Shown in pieces: positions 8,531-16,512 of a stretch of 36,814 nt of DNA. Location: positions 1-36,814 of the forward strand of contig CALQHT020000024.1 in NCBI GenBank assembly GCA_943330455.2. The letters are read 5' to 3'. The notes below the pieces were generated by a model. That model did not search any database and was not told where the DNA came from. It was given only the letters and a program-made list of their open reading frames with translations. The position numbers were made by a program, and so were the translations under genes. How positions within the stretch are numbered: the first letter of the stretch is position 1; each line of letters opens with the position of its first letter. The stretch comes from Nitrosovibrio sp. Nv4. GTDB lineage: Bacteria; Pseudomonadota; Alphaproteobacteria; Acetobacterales; Acetobacteraceae.

Positions 8531-10447
8531 ATGGATATGGGTAGCGTAGACCTGTCCGACGAAACTCTGGCGGGATCGATCGCGCGCGCGACGCAGGCGT
8601 TGCGGCAACGCCAGGCGCCGGACGGGCATTGGGTGTTCGAGCTGGAAGCCGATGCGACCATCCCGGCCGAGTATGTGCTGCTGGAGCACTTTCTTGACCG
8701 TATCGATCCAGTGCTGGAAGCGAAGATCGGGGTCTATCTACGCTCGATCCAGGGCACGCATGGCGGCTGGCCGCTGTTCCATGACGGGGCGTTCAATATC
8801 TCGGCCAGCGTGAAGGCGTATTTCGCGCTGAAGGCGATCGGCGACGATCCGGTCGAACCGCACATGGTCCGTGCGCGGGAAGCGATCCTGGCGGCGGGCG
8901 GGGCGGAACGGGCCAACGTGTTCACGCGGGCGCAGTTGGCGCTGTTCGGGCAGGTGCCGTGGCGGGCGGTGCCGGTGATGCCGCTGGAAATTATGCATCT
9001 GCCGCTGTGGTTTCCGTTCCACCTGTCGAAAGTGTCCTATTGGTCGCGCACCGTGATCGTGCCGCTGCTGGTGCTGATGGCGCTGCGCCCGGTGGCGCGC
9101 AATCCGCGCGGGATTGGCATCGCGGAGTTGTTTCGTACGCCGCCCGATCAGATGACGGACTGGATCCGCGGCCCCTACCGGTCCGGCTGGGGTCGTTTCT
9201 TCAAGGGCGTGGATAGCGTGTTGCGGGTGGTCGAACCTTGGTTCCCCAAGGGCCGCCGCGACCGGGCGATCCAGAAGGCGGTCGCGTTCGTGACCGAACG
9301 GTTGAATGGCGACGACGGCCTGGGCGGCATCTACCCCGCGATCGCCAACAGCGTGATGATGTTCGATGTGCTGGGCTATCCGCCCGACCATCCGGACGCG
9401 GCCATCGCCTGGCGGGCGGTGCGCAAGCTGTTGGTGATCGAGGGCGACCGCGCCTATTGCCAGCCCTGCCTGTCTCCGGTCTGGGATACCAGCCTGGCCG
9501 GCCACGCGATGGCCGAGGCCGGGGTCGATACCAGTGCCGCCTGCGATTGGCTGCGGGAGCGGCAGGTGTTGGATGTGGTGGGCGACTGGTCGGTGCGCCG
9601 GCCCGGGCTGCGGCCCGGCGGTTGGGCGTTCCAGTATGAAAACCCGCATTACCCGGATGTCGATGACACCGCCGTGGTCGGCATGTTGCTGCACCGCAAT
9701 GGCGATCCGGCGCATGAGGCGTCGATCGCCCGGGCCCGGGAGTGGATTGTTGGGATGCAGTCCTCCGACGGCGGTTGGGGGGCGTTCGAGCCGGAGAACA
9801 CGCACCACTATCTGAACCATATCCCATTCGCCGATCATGGGGCGCTATTGGACCCGCCGACCGCGGACGTGACGGCGCGCTGCGTGTCATTTCTGGCGCA
9901 GATCGGGATGCCGGCGGACGATCCGGTGCTGGCGCCCGCCCTGGCGTATCTGCGGCGGGAGCAGGAGGCGGATGGAAGTTGGTTCGGCCGCTGGGGGACG
10001 AATTACATCTATGGCACATGGTCCGTGTTGTGCGCGCTGAATGCCGCAGGTGTGCCGCCCGAGGATGCGGCGGTCCGTCGCGCGGTGGCGTGGCTGGTGT
10101 CGGTGCAGCGGGACGATGGGGGTTGGGGCGAGGATGAGGAAAGTTACGCGGACGCTCCGCCTGGTCGTTACAAGGAGAGCACGGCGAGCCAGACGGCCTG
10201 GGCGTTGCTGGGGCTAATGGCGGCGGGGCAGGGGGCAAGCTCGGCGGTTGAGCGTGGGGTTGCGTATCTGGCCGCGACGCAGGGGGGGGATGGGGAATGG
10301 ACGGAACTGCCTTATACGGCGGTTGGGTTTCCTCGGGTTTTCTACCTGCGGTACCATGGTTACCGGTTGTATTTTCCGTTGTTGGCGATGGCTCGGTTCC
10401 GGAATTTGCGGCGGGGGAATGGGGGGCAGGTGGAGGTCGGGTTTTAG
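8531..10447 (+). CDS. shc: Squalene-hopene cyclase
   Basis: Cyclises squalene to hopene and hopanol at the membrane (EC 5.4.99.17 / 4.2.1.129). The 638 residues are normal for the family. The catalytic D-x-D-D motif is DVDD at 376-379. Several QW repeats are visible, including QSSDGGWGAFE, QEADGSWFGRWG, QRDDGGWGED and TQGGDGEWTE. The GTNYIYGTW segment and the C-terminal YRLYFPL tail are typical. Start ATG 8531 is 3 nt after the hpnE stop. Product hopanoids order the outer membrane. The full set of catalytic motifs indicates an active enzyme. Confidence 0.96.
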   Translation: MDMGSVDLSDETLAGSIARATQALRQRQAPDGHWVFELEADATIPAEYVLLEHFLDRIDPVLEAKIGVYLRSIQGTHGGWPLFHDGAFNISASVKAYFALKAIGDDPVEPHMVRAREAILAAGGAERANVFTRAQLALFGQVPWRAVPVMPLEIMHLPLWFPFHLSKVSYWSRTVIVPLLVLMALRPVARNPRGIGIAELFRTPPDQMTDWIRGPYRSGWGRFFKGVDSVLRVVEPWFPKGRRDRAIQKAVAFVTERLNGDDGLGGIYPAIANSVMMFDVLGYPPDHPDAAIAWRAVRKLLVIEGDRAYCQPCLSPVWDTSLAGHAMAEAGVDTSAACDWLRERQVLDVVGDWSVRRPGLRPGGWAFQYENPHYPDVDDTAVVGMLLHRNGDPAHEASIARAREWIVGMQSSDGGWGAFEPENTHHYLNHIPFADHGALLDPPTADVTARCVSFLAQIGMPADDPVLAPALAYLRREQEADGSWFGRWGTNYIYGTWSVLCALNAAGVPPEDAAVRRAVAWLVSVQRDDGGWGEDEESYADAPPGRYKESTASQTAWALLGLMAAGQGASSAVERGVAYLAATQGGDGEWTELPYTAVGFPRVFYLRYHGYRLYFPLLAMARFRNLRRGNGGQVEVGF

Positions 10448-10639
10448 GTGGGTACTCTCCACTTTGGCGATCATGGGAAGCGATGCCCTGCGGTCGACTG
10501 CCCGACACAAAGCTCCGGAACAATAACTGTCCGAGCAGCCATGTCGCATGGTGATTGGCCGAAGGGTGACCCTGCGTCGGACATGCCCAGGCAGCTTCAA
10601 TTCTGGTATGGATGCTCGCCGCGAAAAGGGGTGACCGCC

Positions 10640-10933
10640 GTGACCGAGACCAAAGACATCATGACCGTTTTGCGCCGAGCTCTGCCGGACCTGCGGGCGC
10701 AGTGGCCGATCCAATCCCTCGCGCTGTTCGGGTCGCGCGTTCGTGACGATGCCACGCCCGTCAGTGATCTCGATGTCTTGGTGACCTTTGACCGGCCGGT
10801 GGCGTTGTCGTCCTTCCTCGCGCTAGAACAAGAGTTGAGCACGATCACTGGACTACGGGTTGACTTGGTCTCGGCTGCCGCGCTCAAACCCTATATCGGG
10901 GAGCGCGTGCGGGCCGAGGCCGTCCCGCTGTGA
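10640..10933 (+). CDS. mntA: MntA-type minimal nucleotidyltransferase antitoxin
   Basis: A 97-residue MNT-domain protein with an exact GSX10DXD motif (Gly31, Ser32, Asp43, Asp45). In characterised MntA/HepT systems this enzyme AMPylates the HEPN toxin and neutralises it. I chose GTG 10640 because AAAGGGG lies about 8 nt upstream. GTG 10631 abuts that SD, and ATG 10661 would shorten the leading helix. The frame is open further upstream without similarity. Its stop overlaps the next start (GTGA), which shows translational coupling with HepT. Confidence 0.85.
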   Translation: MTETKDIMTVLRRALPDLRAQWPIQSLALFGSRVRDDATPVSDLDVLVTFDRPVALSSFLALEQELSTITGLRVDLVSAAALKPYIGERVRAEAVPL

Positions 10934-11286
10934 CCGCTCCGCGGGATATCCGGGATTTTCTGAACGACATGGTCATGGCCTGCCGGTCGATCCTTCGCTT
11001 CACCGAAGGGATGACTCTTGACGCTTATCTCGCCGACGAGAAGACCCGTTACGCGGTGATGCGCGCTTACGAAATATTGGGAGAGGCGGTTCGGCATGTT
11101 CCCGAGCCTCTGAAATCGGCCAACCCGGATATCCCGTGGACGACGATGGCGGCCGTGCGGAATCGCATCGTGCATGGGTATTTTGGCATCGACGACATGA
11201 TCCTGTTCACTACGATTGAAGAGGATACAAAGCCCTTGTTGCCGCAGCGCGAGGCGTTGGCACGTTTGAACGGTGTCGTTCTCTAG
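10930..11286 (+). CDS. hepT: HepT-like HEPN ribonuclease toxin (DUF86)
   Basis: A 118-residue HEPN-domain protein with the RNase motif RX4HXY (Arg77, His82, Tyr84 in RNRIVHGY) and the alpha-helical pattern of DUF86. HEPN toxins of this type cleave RNA (tRNA in studied cases) unless modified or bound by MntA. The GTG start overlaps the mntA stop by 4 bp. The pair lies downstream of shc but separated by about 190 bp, so it is probably an independent toxin-antitoxin module. Confidence 0.87.
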   Translation: MTAPRDIRDFLNDMVMACRSILRFTEGMTLDAYLADEKTRYAVMRAYEILGEAVRHVPEPLKSANPDIPWTTMAAVRNRIVHGYFGIDDMILFTTIEEDTKPLLPQREALARLNGVVL

Positions 11287-11324
11287 AGCGGTTCGCCGTT
11301 TCCAGTCATGGCGAAAGCGCTCTA
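11284..11324 (+). terminator. Stem-loop at the end of hepT
   Basis: TAGAGCG (11284-11290) pairs with CGCTCTA (11318-11324), and TTCGC (11292-11296) with GCGAA (11311-11315), giving an interrupted 12-bp stem that includes the stop codon. A short T-containing stretch (ACGTTTC) follows. It probably ends the mntA-hepT transcript. Confidence 0.5.
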
Positions 11325-11356
11325 ACGTTTCTATCCCGGGTGCGTCCGATCATATT

Positions 11357-11418
11357 CCGGAAGGAGTGCCCCGGCGCGGTTCGCTCACCGGAAGGAGCGC
11401 CCGGGCGCGGTTCGCTCA
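11357..11418. repeat. Two tandem 31-bp repeats
   Basis: Units 11357-11387 and 11388-11418 match at 29 of 31 positions. Each starts CCGGAAGGAG and ends GCGCGGTTCGCTCA. They lie in the 227-bp gap between the convergent hepT and tartrate dehydrogenase genes. No coding role is seen. Confidence 0.8.
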
Positions 11419-11513
11419 AACGAAGACACGAACGCGCCCACCATTAGACCCAGGGCACGTCCGACCCCCTTTCACCCACCACACGCCATCAACCCAACCG
11501 CAGCTCCGAAACC

Positions 11514-12590
11514 CTACCCATTCATCCCCCGAACCGCCTCCACCACCGCCCGCGTCACCTCCTTCGTCGTCGCCTTCCCCCCCAGATCAGGCGACAGGAT
11601 CCCCGCGGCACAAACCTGCTCCACCGCCCGCATCAGCAGATCGGCGGCAGGCTTCTCGCCCAGATGTTCCAGCATCATCGCCGCCGTCCAGAAGCTCGCG
11701 ACCGGGTTGGCGATGCCTTTGCCGGTGATATCGAAAGCCGACCCATGGATCGGCTCGAACATCGACGGAGACCGCCGCTCCGGGTCGATATTCCCCGTGG
11801 GCGCAATGCCGAGAGACCCCGCCAACGCCGCGGCAAGATCGGACAGAATATCGGCGTGGAGATTGGTGGCGACGACGGTGTCTATGGATTGCGGCTTCAG
11901 GACCATGCGCATGGTCATCGCGTCCACCAGTTCTTTGTCCCAGGTCACGTCGCGATAGTCATGCGAGACCAGACCGGCGATCTCATCCCAGAACACCATG
12001 CCGTGCCGCTGGGCGTTTGACTTGGTCACCACCGTCAGATGCTTGCGCGGGCGGGACCGAGCGATCTCGAACGCGTAGCGCATGATCCGCTCGACGCCGC
12101 GGCGGGTGAAGATGGCGACCTCGGTGGCGACTTCCTCGGGCAGGCCGCGATGGGTGCGTCCGCCCTGACCGGCATACTCGCCTTCGGAATTCTCTCGCAC
12201 GATCACCCAGTCCAGATCGCCAGGCCCGACATTGCGCAGCGGCGACGTGACCCCGGGCAGGATGCGGGTCGGGCGGACATTGGCATACTGGTCGAACCCC
12301 TGGCAGATCGCCAGCCGCAGCCCCCACAGAGAGATATGGTCGGGGATGTTGGGGTCTCCCACCGCACCGAAATAGATCGCATCCGCGGTGCGCAGCCAGG
12401 CCAGCGCGTCGGCCGGCATGAACTGCCCGTGCTTGCGGTAGTAATCGGACCCCCAGTCATAATGGTCGATCTTCAAGGTGAACCCGCCATCCCGAGACGC
12501 CACGGCGTCCAGCACTTCCAACCCGGCCCCGATCACTTCCGGTCCGATGCCATCGGCGGGGAGGGAGGCAATACGGTATTGACGGGTCAT
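11514..12590 (-). CDS. Tartrate dehydrogenase / D-malate dehydrogenase family (beta-decarboxylating)
   Basis: A 358-residue isocitrate/isopropylmalate dehydrogenase-family enzyme. The N-terminal ADGIGPEVI motif and the sequence WGSDYYRKHG point to the tartrate/D-malate (TtuC/DmlA-type) subgroup. So do VTKSNAQRHGMVFWDE, with its catalytic lysine, and the metal-site aspartates in NLHADILSDLAAALAGSLG. It is predicted to oxidise tartrate or D-malate with NAD+ and divalent metal. ATG 12590 is chosen because it fits the family N-terminus and has an AAGGA SD 9 nt upstream. The frame remains open to 13124 only as the antisense of Uma2. The subgroup is likely; the exact substrate is not provable here. 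Confidence 0.87.
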   Translation of the reverse strand: MTRQYRIASLPADGIGPEVIGAGLEVLDAVASRDGGFTLKIDHYDWGSDYYRKHGQFMPADALAWLRTADAIYFGAVGDPNIPDHISLWGLRLAICQGFDQYANVRPTRILPGVTSPLRNVGPGDLDWVIVRENSEGEYAGQGGRTHRGLPEEVATEVAIFTRRGVERIMRYAFEIARSRPRKHLTVVTKSNAQRHGMVFWDEIAGLVSHDYRDVTWDKELVDAMTMRMVLKPQSIDTVVATNLHADILSDLAAALAGSLGIAPTGNIDPERRSPSMFEPIHGSAFDITGKGIANPVASFWTAAMMLEHLGEKPAADLLMRAVEQVCAAGILSPDLGGKATTKEVTRAVVEAVRGMNG

Positions 12591-12645
12591 GGCTGCGGAT
12601 CCTTCAGGTCTGTTGCCTGCTTGGTAGCGCCTGATCGCTGAAGGA

Positions 12646-12700
12646 CCAAGCCACGGGGGACCAAGCCACGGGGGACCAAGCCACGGGGGACCAAGCCGCG
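12646..12700. repeat. 15-bp minisatellite between divergent genes
   Basis: Three perfect copies of CCAAGCCACGGGGGA (12646-12660, 12661-12675, 12676-12690) are followed by a diverged partial copy. It occupies the promoter gap between the tartrate dehydrogenase and Uma2 genes. Copy number could vary by slippage and change promoter spacing. Confidence 0.9.
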
Positions 12701-12744
12701 ACCAAGGCGTGGCATCCAGCCGAGGCTCGTGGTAACCTTCCACC

Positions 12745-13332
12745 ATGGTAGCCTTGCGCAAACGCCCGCCCGCCCGGATGACCGTGGACGAATTCCTGGT
12801 CTGGGACTCGGACGACCTGACCGGTCGCTGCTGGGAACTGGTCGACGGTGAGCCGCTGCTGATGGCACCGGCGTCGGAGCGGCATGGCGCGATCCAAATC
12901 GAGATCGCCAGACTCCTTGGTAACCATCTGCTTGCCAGGAAAAGCCCGTGCCGGGTGATCGGCGAACCGGGCATCGTTCCGAAGGTCCGCTCGTCGGAAA
13001 ACTTCCGGGTTCCAGACCTCGGCGTCACCTGCACACCGCCGGCGAACACGATCATGACGCAGGAGCCGGTCCTGTTGATCGAAATCCTCTCCCCTGGCAA
13101 CGAAGGCCGGACGAGATCGAACATCTGGACCTACACCACCATCCCCAGCGTCCAGGAAATCCTGGCCGTACGCAGCACAAGGATGGAAGTCGAACTGCTG
13201 CGTCGAGGCGCCGACGGCCATTGGCCCGACATGGCCACCATCGTCCGTCCGCCTGATACCCTGGAACTGGTCAGCGTGAGTTTCGCGGCCCCGGTCGCCG
13301 ATCTCTACCGCACCGCCGGACTGACCGCCTGA
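12745..13332 (+). CDS. Uma2 family (DUF820) restriction-endonuclease-fold protein
   Basis: 195 residues of the Uma2/DUF820 family. Visible motifs are MTVDEFL (12-18), WELVDGEPL with Glu31, the metal-site Pro90-Asp91 (RVPDLGV), and the strand LLIEILSPGNEGR with Glu113 (PD-(D/E)XK-like). The usual downstream lysine helix (D-x-x-x-K-x-x-x-Y) reads TRSNIWTY, with Trp where Lys is common. Biological role is unknown; such proteins are scattered and multicopy in many bacteria. Divergent from the tartrate dehydrogenase gene, with the 15-bp repeats between them. Confidence 0.83.
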   Translation: MVALRKRPPARMTVDEFLVWDSDDLTGRCWELVDGEPLLMAPASERHGAIQIEIARLLGNHLLARKSPCRVIGEPGIVPKVRSSENFRVPDLGVTCTPPANTIMTQEPVLLIEILSPGNEGRTRSNIWTYTTIPSVQEILAVRSTRMEVELLRRGADGHWPDMATIVRPPDTLELVSVSFAAPVADLYRTAGLTA

Positions 13333-13605
13333 GCCTGGCCACCGGCACTGATCGACTCGCCTGATACCGGCCGGCCCAGTCGTCGACCGTTCTCAGGCGG
13401 ATTGCAGGCAGGAGACGGTCCGCGCAGGCTCGGCCAATGAAGTGTTGACCGCCCGTCCGTCGCTCACCGCGTCGGGGATCCGCCCGACCGCCCGGAATCG
13501 TCATCGGGACCAAATCGACGTCTCGCATCCTGATGCAAGCTCGGATACAGTCACCCAGGATAAGGTCGGCTTCTTTGGTGGTACGACCAATAAGGGGAGG
13601 CTAAC

Positions 13606-13671
13606 ATGCGGCGTAAACACGCCCGTTCGACAATTGCCATCGAACCTGGCTCCGTCATCCGGAGTCCCTGA
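13606..13671 (+). CDS. 21-codon leader ORF upstream of dppB
   Basis: ATG 13606 is preceded by a strong SD (AAGGGGAGG, 13592-13600) at good spacing and reads 21 codons (MRRKHARSTIAIEPGSVIRS then P) to TGA 13669-13671. The dppB ATG lies 4 nt after that stop, and its own SD (GGAG at 13661-13664) is inside this ORF. It may couple or attenuate translation of the permease operon. I know no homologue. The 273 bp from the Uma2 stop to here hold no other gene. Confidence 0.45.
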   Translation: MRRKHARSTIAIEPGSVIRSP

Positions 13672-13675
13672 CGGC

Positions 13676-14632
13676 ATGTACAGCTACATCCTTCGTCGTT
13701 TTGCCTTCGGTGCCGTGACCATCGTCGGGGTCTCGATCCTGGTCTTCGTGGTGCTGCGCATCCTGCCCGGCGATCCGCTGATCGCCATCTTCGGGGCCGA
13801 CGGATTCACCAAGCTGTCCGAGGCCGAACGCGCCGGCTACATGAAAGCCCTTGGCCTCAGCGATCCCCTTTGGGTCCAGTATTTCAACTGGATCAAGGAC
13901 ATCGCGCGCGGCGACATGGGGCGCTCCTTCTTCCGCTCGGAAAGCGTGGCGGAGATGATCATGCGCCGCGGCCCGTTGACGGCGGAAATCGCGCTGATTT
14001 CCGTGGTGCTGTCCTGGGTCGTCGGCATCCCCGTCGCCATCATCAGCGCGCTGCGACCGAACAGCATCGGCGACAATGTCTCCCGCTTCATCAGCATCCT
14101 GTTCCTGGCGATCCCCGGCTTCTGGCTCGGCATGCTGATCATGCTGGGGCTGCTCTTCTGGTTCGGCTATCGGGCGCCCCTGGCCGGCGTCTCCTTCTTT
14201 GTCGATCCCTGGTCCAACCTTCAGATCGTGCTTGGCCCCGGCATCGTCCTCGGCCTGGGGCAGGCAGCCTATATCGCGCGCATGGCCCGCTCCAGCCTGC
14301 TGGAAGTCATCCGAGAGGACTACGTGCGCACCGCCCGCGCCAAGGGGCTCGGCGGGCGTCTGGTGATCATCTTCCATGCGTTGCCCAACGCCTTGCTGCC
14401 GGTCATCACCCTGTCCGGCATTCTTCTGGGCTTCGTCCTCGCCGGCTCCATCCCGGTGGAGCGCGCGTTCGGTACCCCCGGCCTGGGCTTCGCCATGTTC
14501 ACCGCGGTGAACGAGCGCGACGTCTTTGTCATGCAGAACCTCGTGTTCCTGTATGCCTGCGTCTTCGTCCTGTTGAACATCATGGTCGATGTGATCATCG
14601 CCTGGCTCGATCCTAGGATCCGCTATCAATGA
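13676..14632 (+). CDS. dppB: Peptide/oligosaccharide ABC transporter permease, DppB type
   Basis: A 318-residue inner-membrane permease of the BPD transporter family. It begins MYSYILRRFAFG, leads into a first membrane helix, and has the N-terminal LPGDPL segment typical of DppB/OppB. The EAA loop reads EDYVRTARAKGLGGRLVIIFHALPNALLPV, the contact site for the ATPase. About six membrane segments are visible. ATG 13676 fits the family start; the frame is open further upstream without similarity. It overlaps dppC by 4 bp (ATGA). Substrate is not deducible: SBP_bac_5-type importers carry peptides, nickel or oligosaccharides. Confidence 0.9.
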   Translation: MYSYILRRFAFGAVTIVGVSILVFVVLRILPGDPLIAIFGADGFTKLSEAERAGYMKALGLSDPLWVQYFNWIKDIARGDMGRSFFRSESVAEMIMRRGPLTAEIALISVVLSWVVGIPVAIISALRPNSIGDNVSRFISILFLAIPGFWLGMLIMLGLLFWFGYRAPLAGVSFFVDPWSNLQIVLGPGIVLGLGQAAYIARMARSSLLEVIREDYVRTARAKGLGGRLVIIFHALPNALLPVITLSGILLGFVLAGSIPVERAFGTPGLGFAMFTAVNERDVFVMQNLVFLYACVFVLLNIMVDVIIAWLDPRIRYQ

Positions 14633-15534
14633 GCGTCACCTCTCCCGCCGTCGCCCCGGTCCGCTTCGTGCGGCCATCCCTATTGCGCCGGATCGGCAAG
14701 GGCACCTGGCGGTTCGTCCGCAGTTCGCCCCTGTCGGCGTTCTGGGGCGTGATCGCGACGTCCATCCTCCTGATGGCGCTGCTGGCCCCGGAAATCGCCC
14801 CCTATGAGCCGTTGCAGGCCAATTTTCGGCGCATGTCCAAGCCGCCGGATGGGATCAACTGGTTCGGCACCGATCAGATCGGGCGGGACACGCTCAGCCG
14901 TGTGATCCATGGCAGCAGGGCATCGTTGACCGTGGCGGCGGCGGCCGTGCTGCTGGGGACGACGTTCGGCGCCCTGTGGGGCCTGGCCAGCGGCTATTTC
15001 GGCGGCCGGTTCGACATCATCAGCCAGCGGATTATCGAGTTCCTGCAATCCTTCCCCGACCTGATCCTGGCCATGGCAATCGCGATGGCACTCGGCGCGG
15101 GGACCGGCACGGTGATCATCGCGATTGCCGTCACGCGTATCCCGTTCGGCGGGCGCATTATCAGATCGGTCGTGCTGTCGTTGAAGGAGATGTCGTATGT
15201 GGAGGCAGCCCGCAGTCTGGGCGCATCCCACATGCGGATGATGCTGCGCCACATCCTGCCGCAATGCATCGCGCCCTATCTGATCCTCGCCACCACCCAT
15301 CTCGGCGTCGCCATCATCATCGAGGCCGCGCTCGGCTTTTTGGGCGTCGGCATTCCGCCGCCCACGCCGACCTGGGGCAACATGCTGTCGGATTCGCTGA
15401 ATGCCGGTCTGGTGCCGCCGTGGTGGCTGGTGCTGTTTCCGGGTGTGGCGATCACCATCACCGTGCTGGCGTTCAACCTGCTGGGTGACGGGATCCGCGA
15501 CATGCTCGATCCGCGGCTGCGGGGGGCTGTGTGA
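14629..15534 (+). CDS. dppC: Peptide/oligosaccharide ABC transporter permease, DppC type
   Basis: A 301-residue permease partner of DppB. The N-terminal cytoplasmic stretch is followed by a helix (about 38-54), the family motif NWFGTDQIGRDTLSRVIHG, and the EAA loop YVEAARSLGASHMRMMLRHILPQC. The conserved ALGFLGVGIPPPTPTWG and a C-terminal LLGDGIRDMLDPR complete the family signature. The start overlaps the dppB stop (ATGA), so the two are co-translated. The matching ATPases lie on the opposite strand from 16513 to 18599. Confidence 0.92.
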   Translation: MSVTSPAVAPVRFVRPSLLRRIGKGTWRFVRSSPLSAFWGVIATSILLMALLAPEIAPYEPLQANFRRMSKPPDGINWFGTDQIGRDTLSRVIHGSRASLTVAAAAVLLGTTFGALWGLASGYFGGRFDIISQRIIEFLQSFPDLILAMAIAMALGAGTGTVIIAIAVTRIPFGGRIIRSVVLSLKEMSYVEAARSLGASHMRMMLRHILPQCIAPYLILATTHLGVAIIIEAALGFLGVGIPPPTPTWGNMLSDSLNAGLVPPWWLVLFPGVAITITVLAFNLLGDGIRDMLDPRLRGAV

Positions 15535-15621
15535 CAGATGTGCTGGCACGGCGATATCTTGCTGGCATAAAGCCACACTCCCCCCTATATTCATCCAGAT
15601 GGCGCGATTGGAAAAAATGTC

Positions 15622-15873
15622 ATGAACGCAATCTTGGGGCGCGTATCGGATTCAGGTCGCCTGAGCTTACCGGCAACCTTCCGTAAGACTCTTGGCCTGG
15701 AGCATGGAGGAGACGTGGTCGTGGAAATGTCGGATGGCGCGATCCACGTCCGTACGTTGGATCAGACGGTGCAGCGGTCACGGGCGCTGACCCAGCGCTT
15801 GCTCGCCAACCAGCCAGGCAGCGACGTGGACGGGTTCCTCGCGGAGCGCAAGCGCGAGGCTCAGAACGACTGA
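15622..15873 (+). CDS. vapB: VapB-like antitoxin (AbrB/SpoVT fold)
   Basis: 83 residues. The N-terminal swapped-hairpin DNA-binding domain is visible as GRVSDSGRLSLPATFRKTLGL followed by GDVVVEMSDGAIHVRT. A C-terminal toxin-binding tail ends near FLAERKREAQND. VapB proteins bind and inhibit VapC and repress their own promoter. The vapC gene starts 9 nt downstream. The SD is weak. It lies 87 bp after dppC in the same direction. Confidence 0.85.
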   Translation: MNAILGRVSDSGRLSLPATFRKTLGLEHGGDVVVEMSDGAIHVRTLDQTVQRSRALTQRLLANQPGSDVDGFLAERKREAQND

Positions 15874-15882
15874 GCTCTCGCC

Positions 15883-16269
15883 GTGGCCGTCGTCCTCGAC
15901 GCCTCCGCCCTGCTTGCCATGTTGCTCGGCGAACCGGGCGACAAGATCGTGCAGGCGGCCATACCGGACTCAACGATGTGCACGCTCAATCTGTCGGAGG
16001 TGGTCGGGCATCTCGCCCGGTATGGCGGCAACGAAGCCGATATTCGCGCAATTCTCGGCCCGCTTCCGATCGACATGGTCCCGTTTGACGACCATCTTGC
16101 CTACGACGCCGGGCTGCTGTTGCCACTGACCCGATCCGCGGGACTGTCGCTCGGTGATCGGGCCTGCGTTGCCTTGGCGCGGCGGTTGGACACCAAGGTG
16201 CTGACGGCCGACCGGGCCTGGCACTCAATTGAGCAGGCAGTAGGTGTGACGATCGAACTCATCCGGTAG
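15883..16269 (+). CDS. vapC: VapC-like PIN-domain ribonuclease toxin
   Basis: A 128-residue PIN-domain protein with the acidic metal-binding set Asp6 (VVLDASALLA), Glu39 (NLSEV), Asp92 (LSLGDRACVALA) and Asp110 (LTADRAW). VapC toxins cut tRNA or rRNA when released from VapB. It starts at GTG 15883 just after vapB, consistent with one operon. The module sits between dppBC and the convergent dppF-dppD genes. Confidence 0.88.
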   Translation: MAVVLDASALLAMLLGEPGDKIVQAAIPDSTMCTLNLSEVVGHLARYGGNEADIRAILGPLPIDMVPFDDHLAYDAGLLLPLTRSAGLSLGDRACVALARRLDTKVLTADRAWHSIEQAVGVTIELIR

Positions 16270-16340
16270 GCGACGCGCAATAGTACCGGCATCGGGGGGC
16301 GATGGCACATACCGCTCCGCGTCATGGCGGGCGCGGGTCC

Positions 16341-16384
16341 CCATCCACGGCTCGCGAGGTTGGTGCACCGCAAGTCGTGGATGG
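16341..16384. terminator. Inverted repeat between convergent vapC and dppF
   Basis: CCATCCACG (16341-16349) and CGTGGATGG (16376-16384) form a perfect 9-bp stem with a 26-nt loop. It is the clearest structure in the 243-bp gap between the two convergent genes. Terminator function is inferred from position only. Confidence 0.35.
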
Positions 16385-16512
16385 CGCGCCTGCGCCCACG
16401 ATGACGGGGTCCCGGCGTCCGTATCCCTGTTCGAACGAATTCTTTCGAGGCGCCTCGGCCTCGCTCGGGGAGCACGTCGAACGGGTTCTGGAAGGCTCGG
16501 TCCCGCTCGTCC

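Noticed and set aside
7121-8689. Long minus-strand open frame opposite hpnE
   Set aside because: Antisense shadow; hpnE motifs and the 3-nt junction to shc settle the coding strand.
12646-12700. 15-bp repeats considered as CRISPR or plasmid iterons
   Set aside because: No spacers, only three copies, and no replication gene nearby.
13442-13675. N-terminal extension of dppB upstream of ATG 13676
   Set aside because: It lacks similarity and membrane character, and the family start matches MYSYILRR at 13676.
16420-16450. TTCGAAC-containing stretch considered as a tRNA T-arm
   Set aside because: No cloverleaf, acceptor stem or anticodon arm can be built around it.
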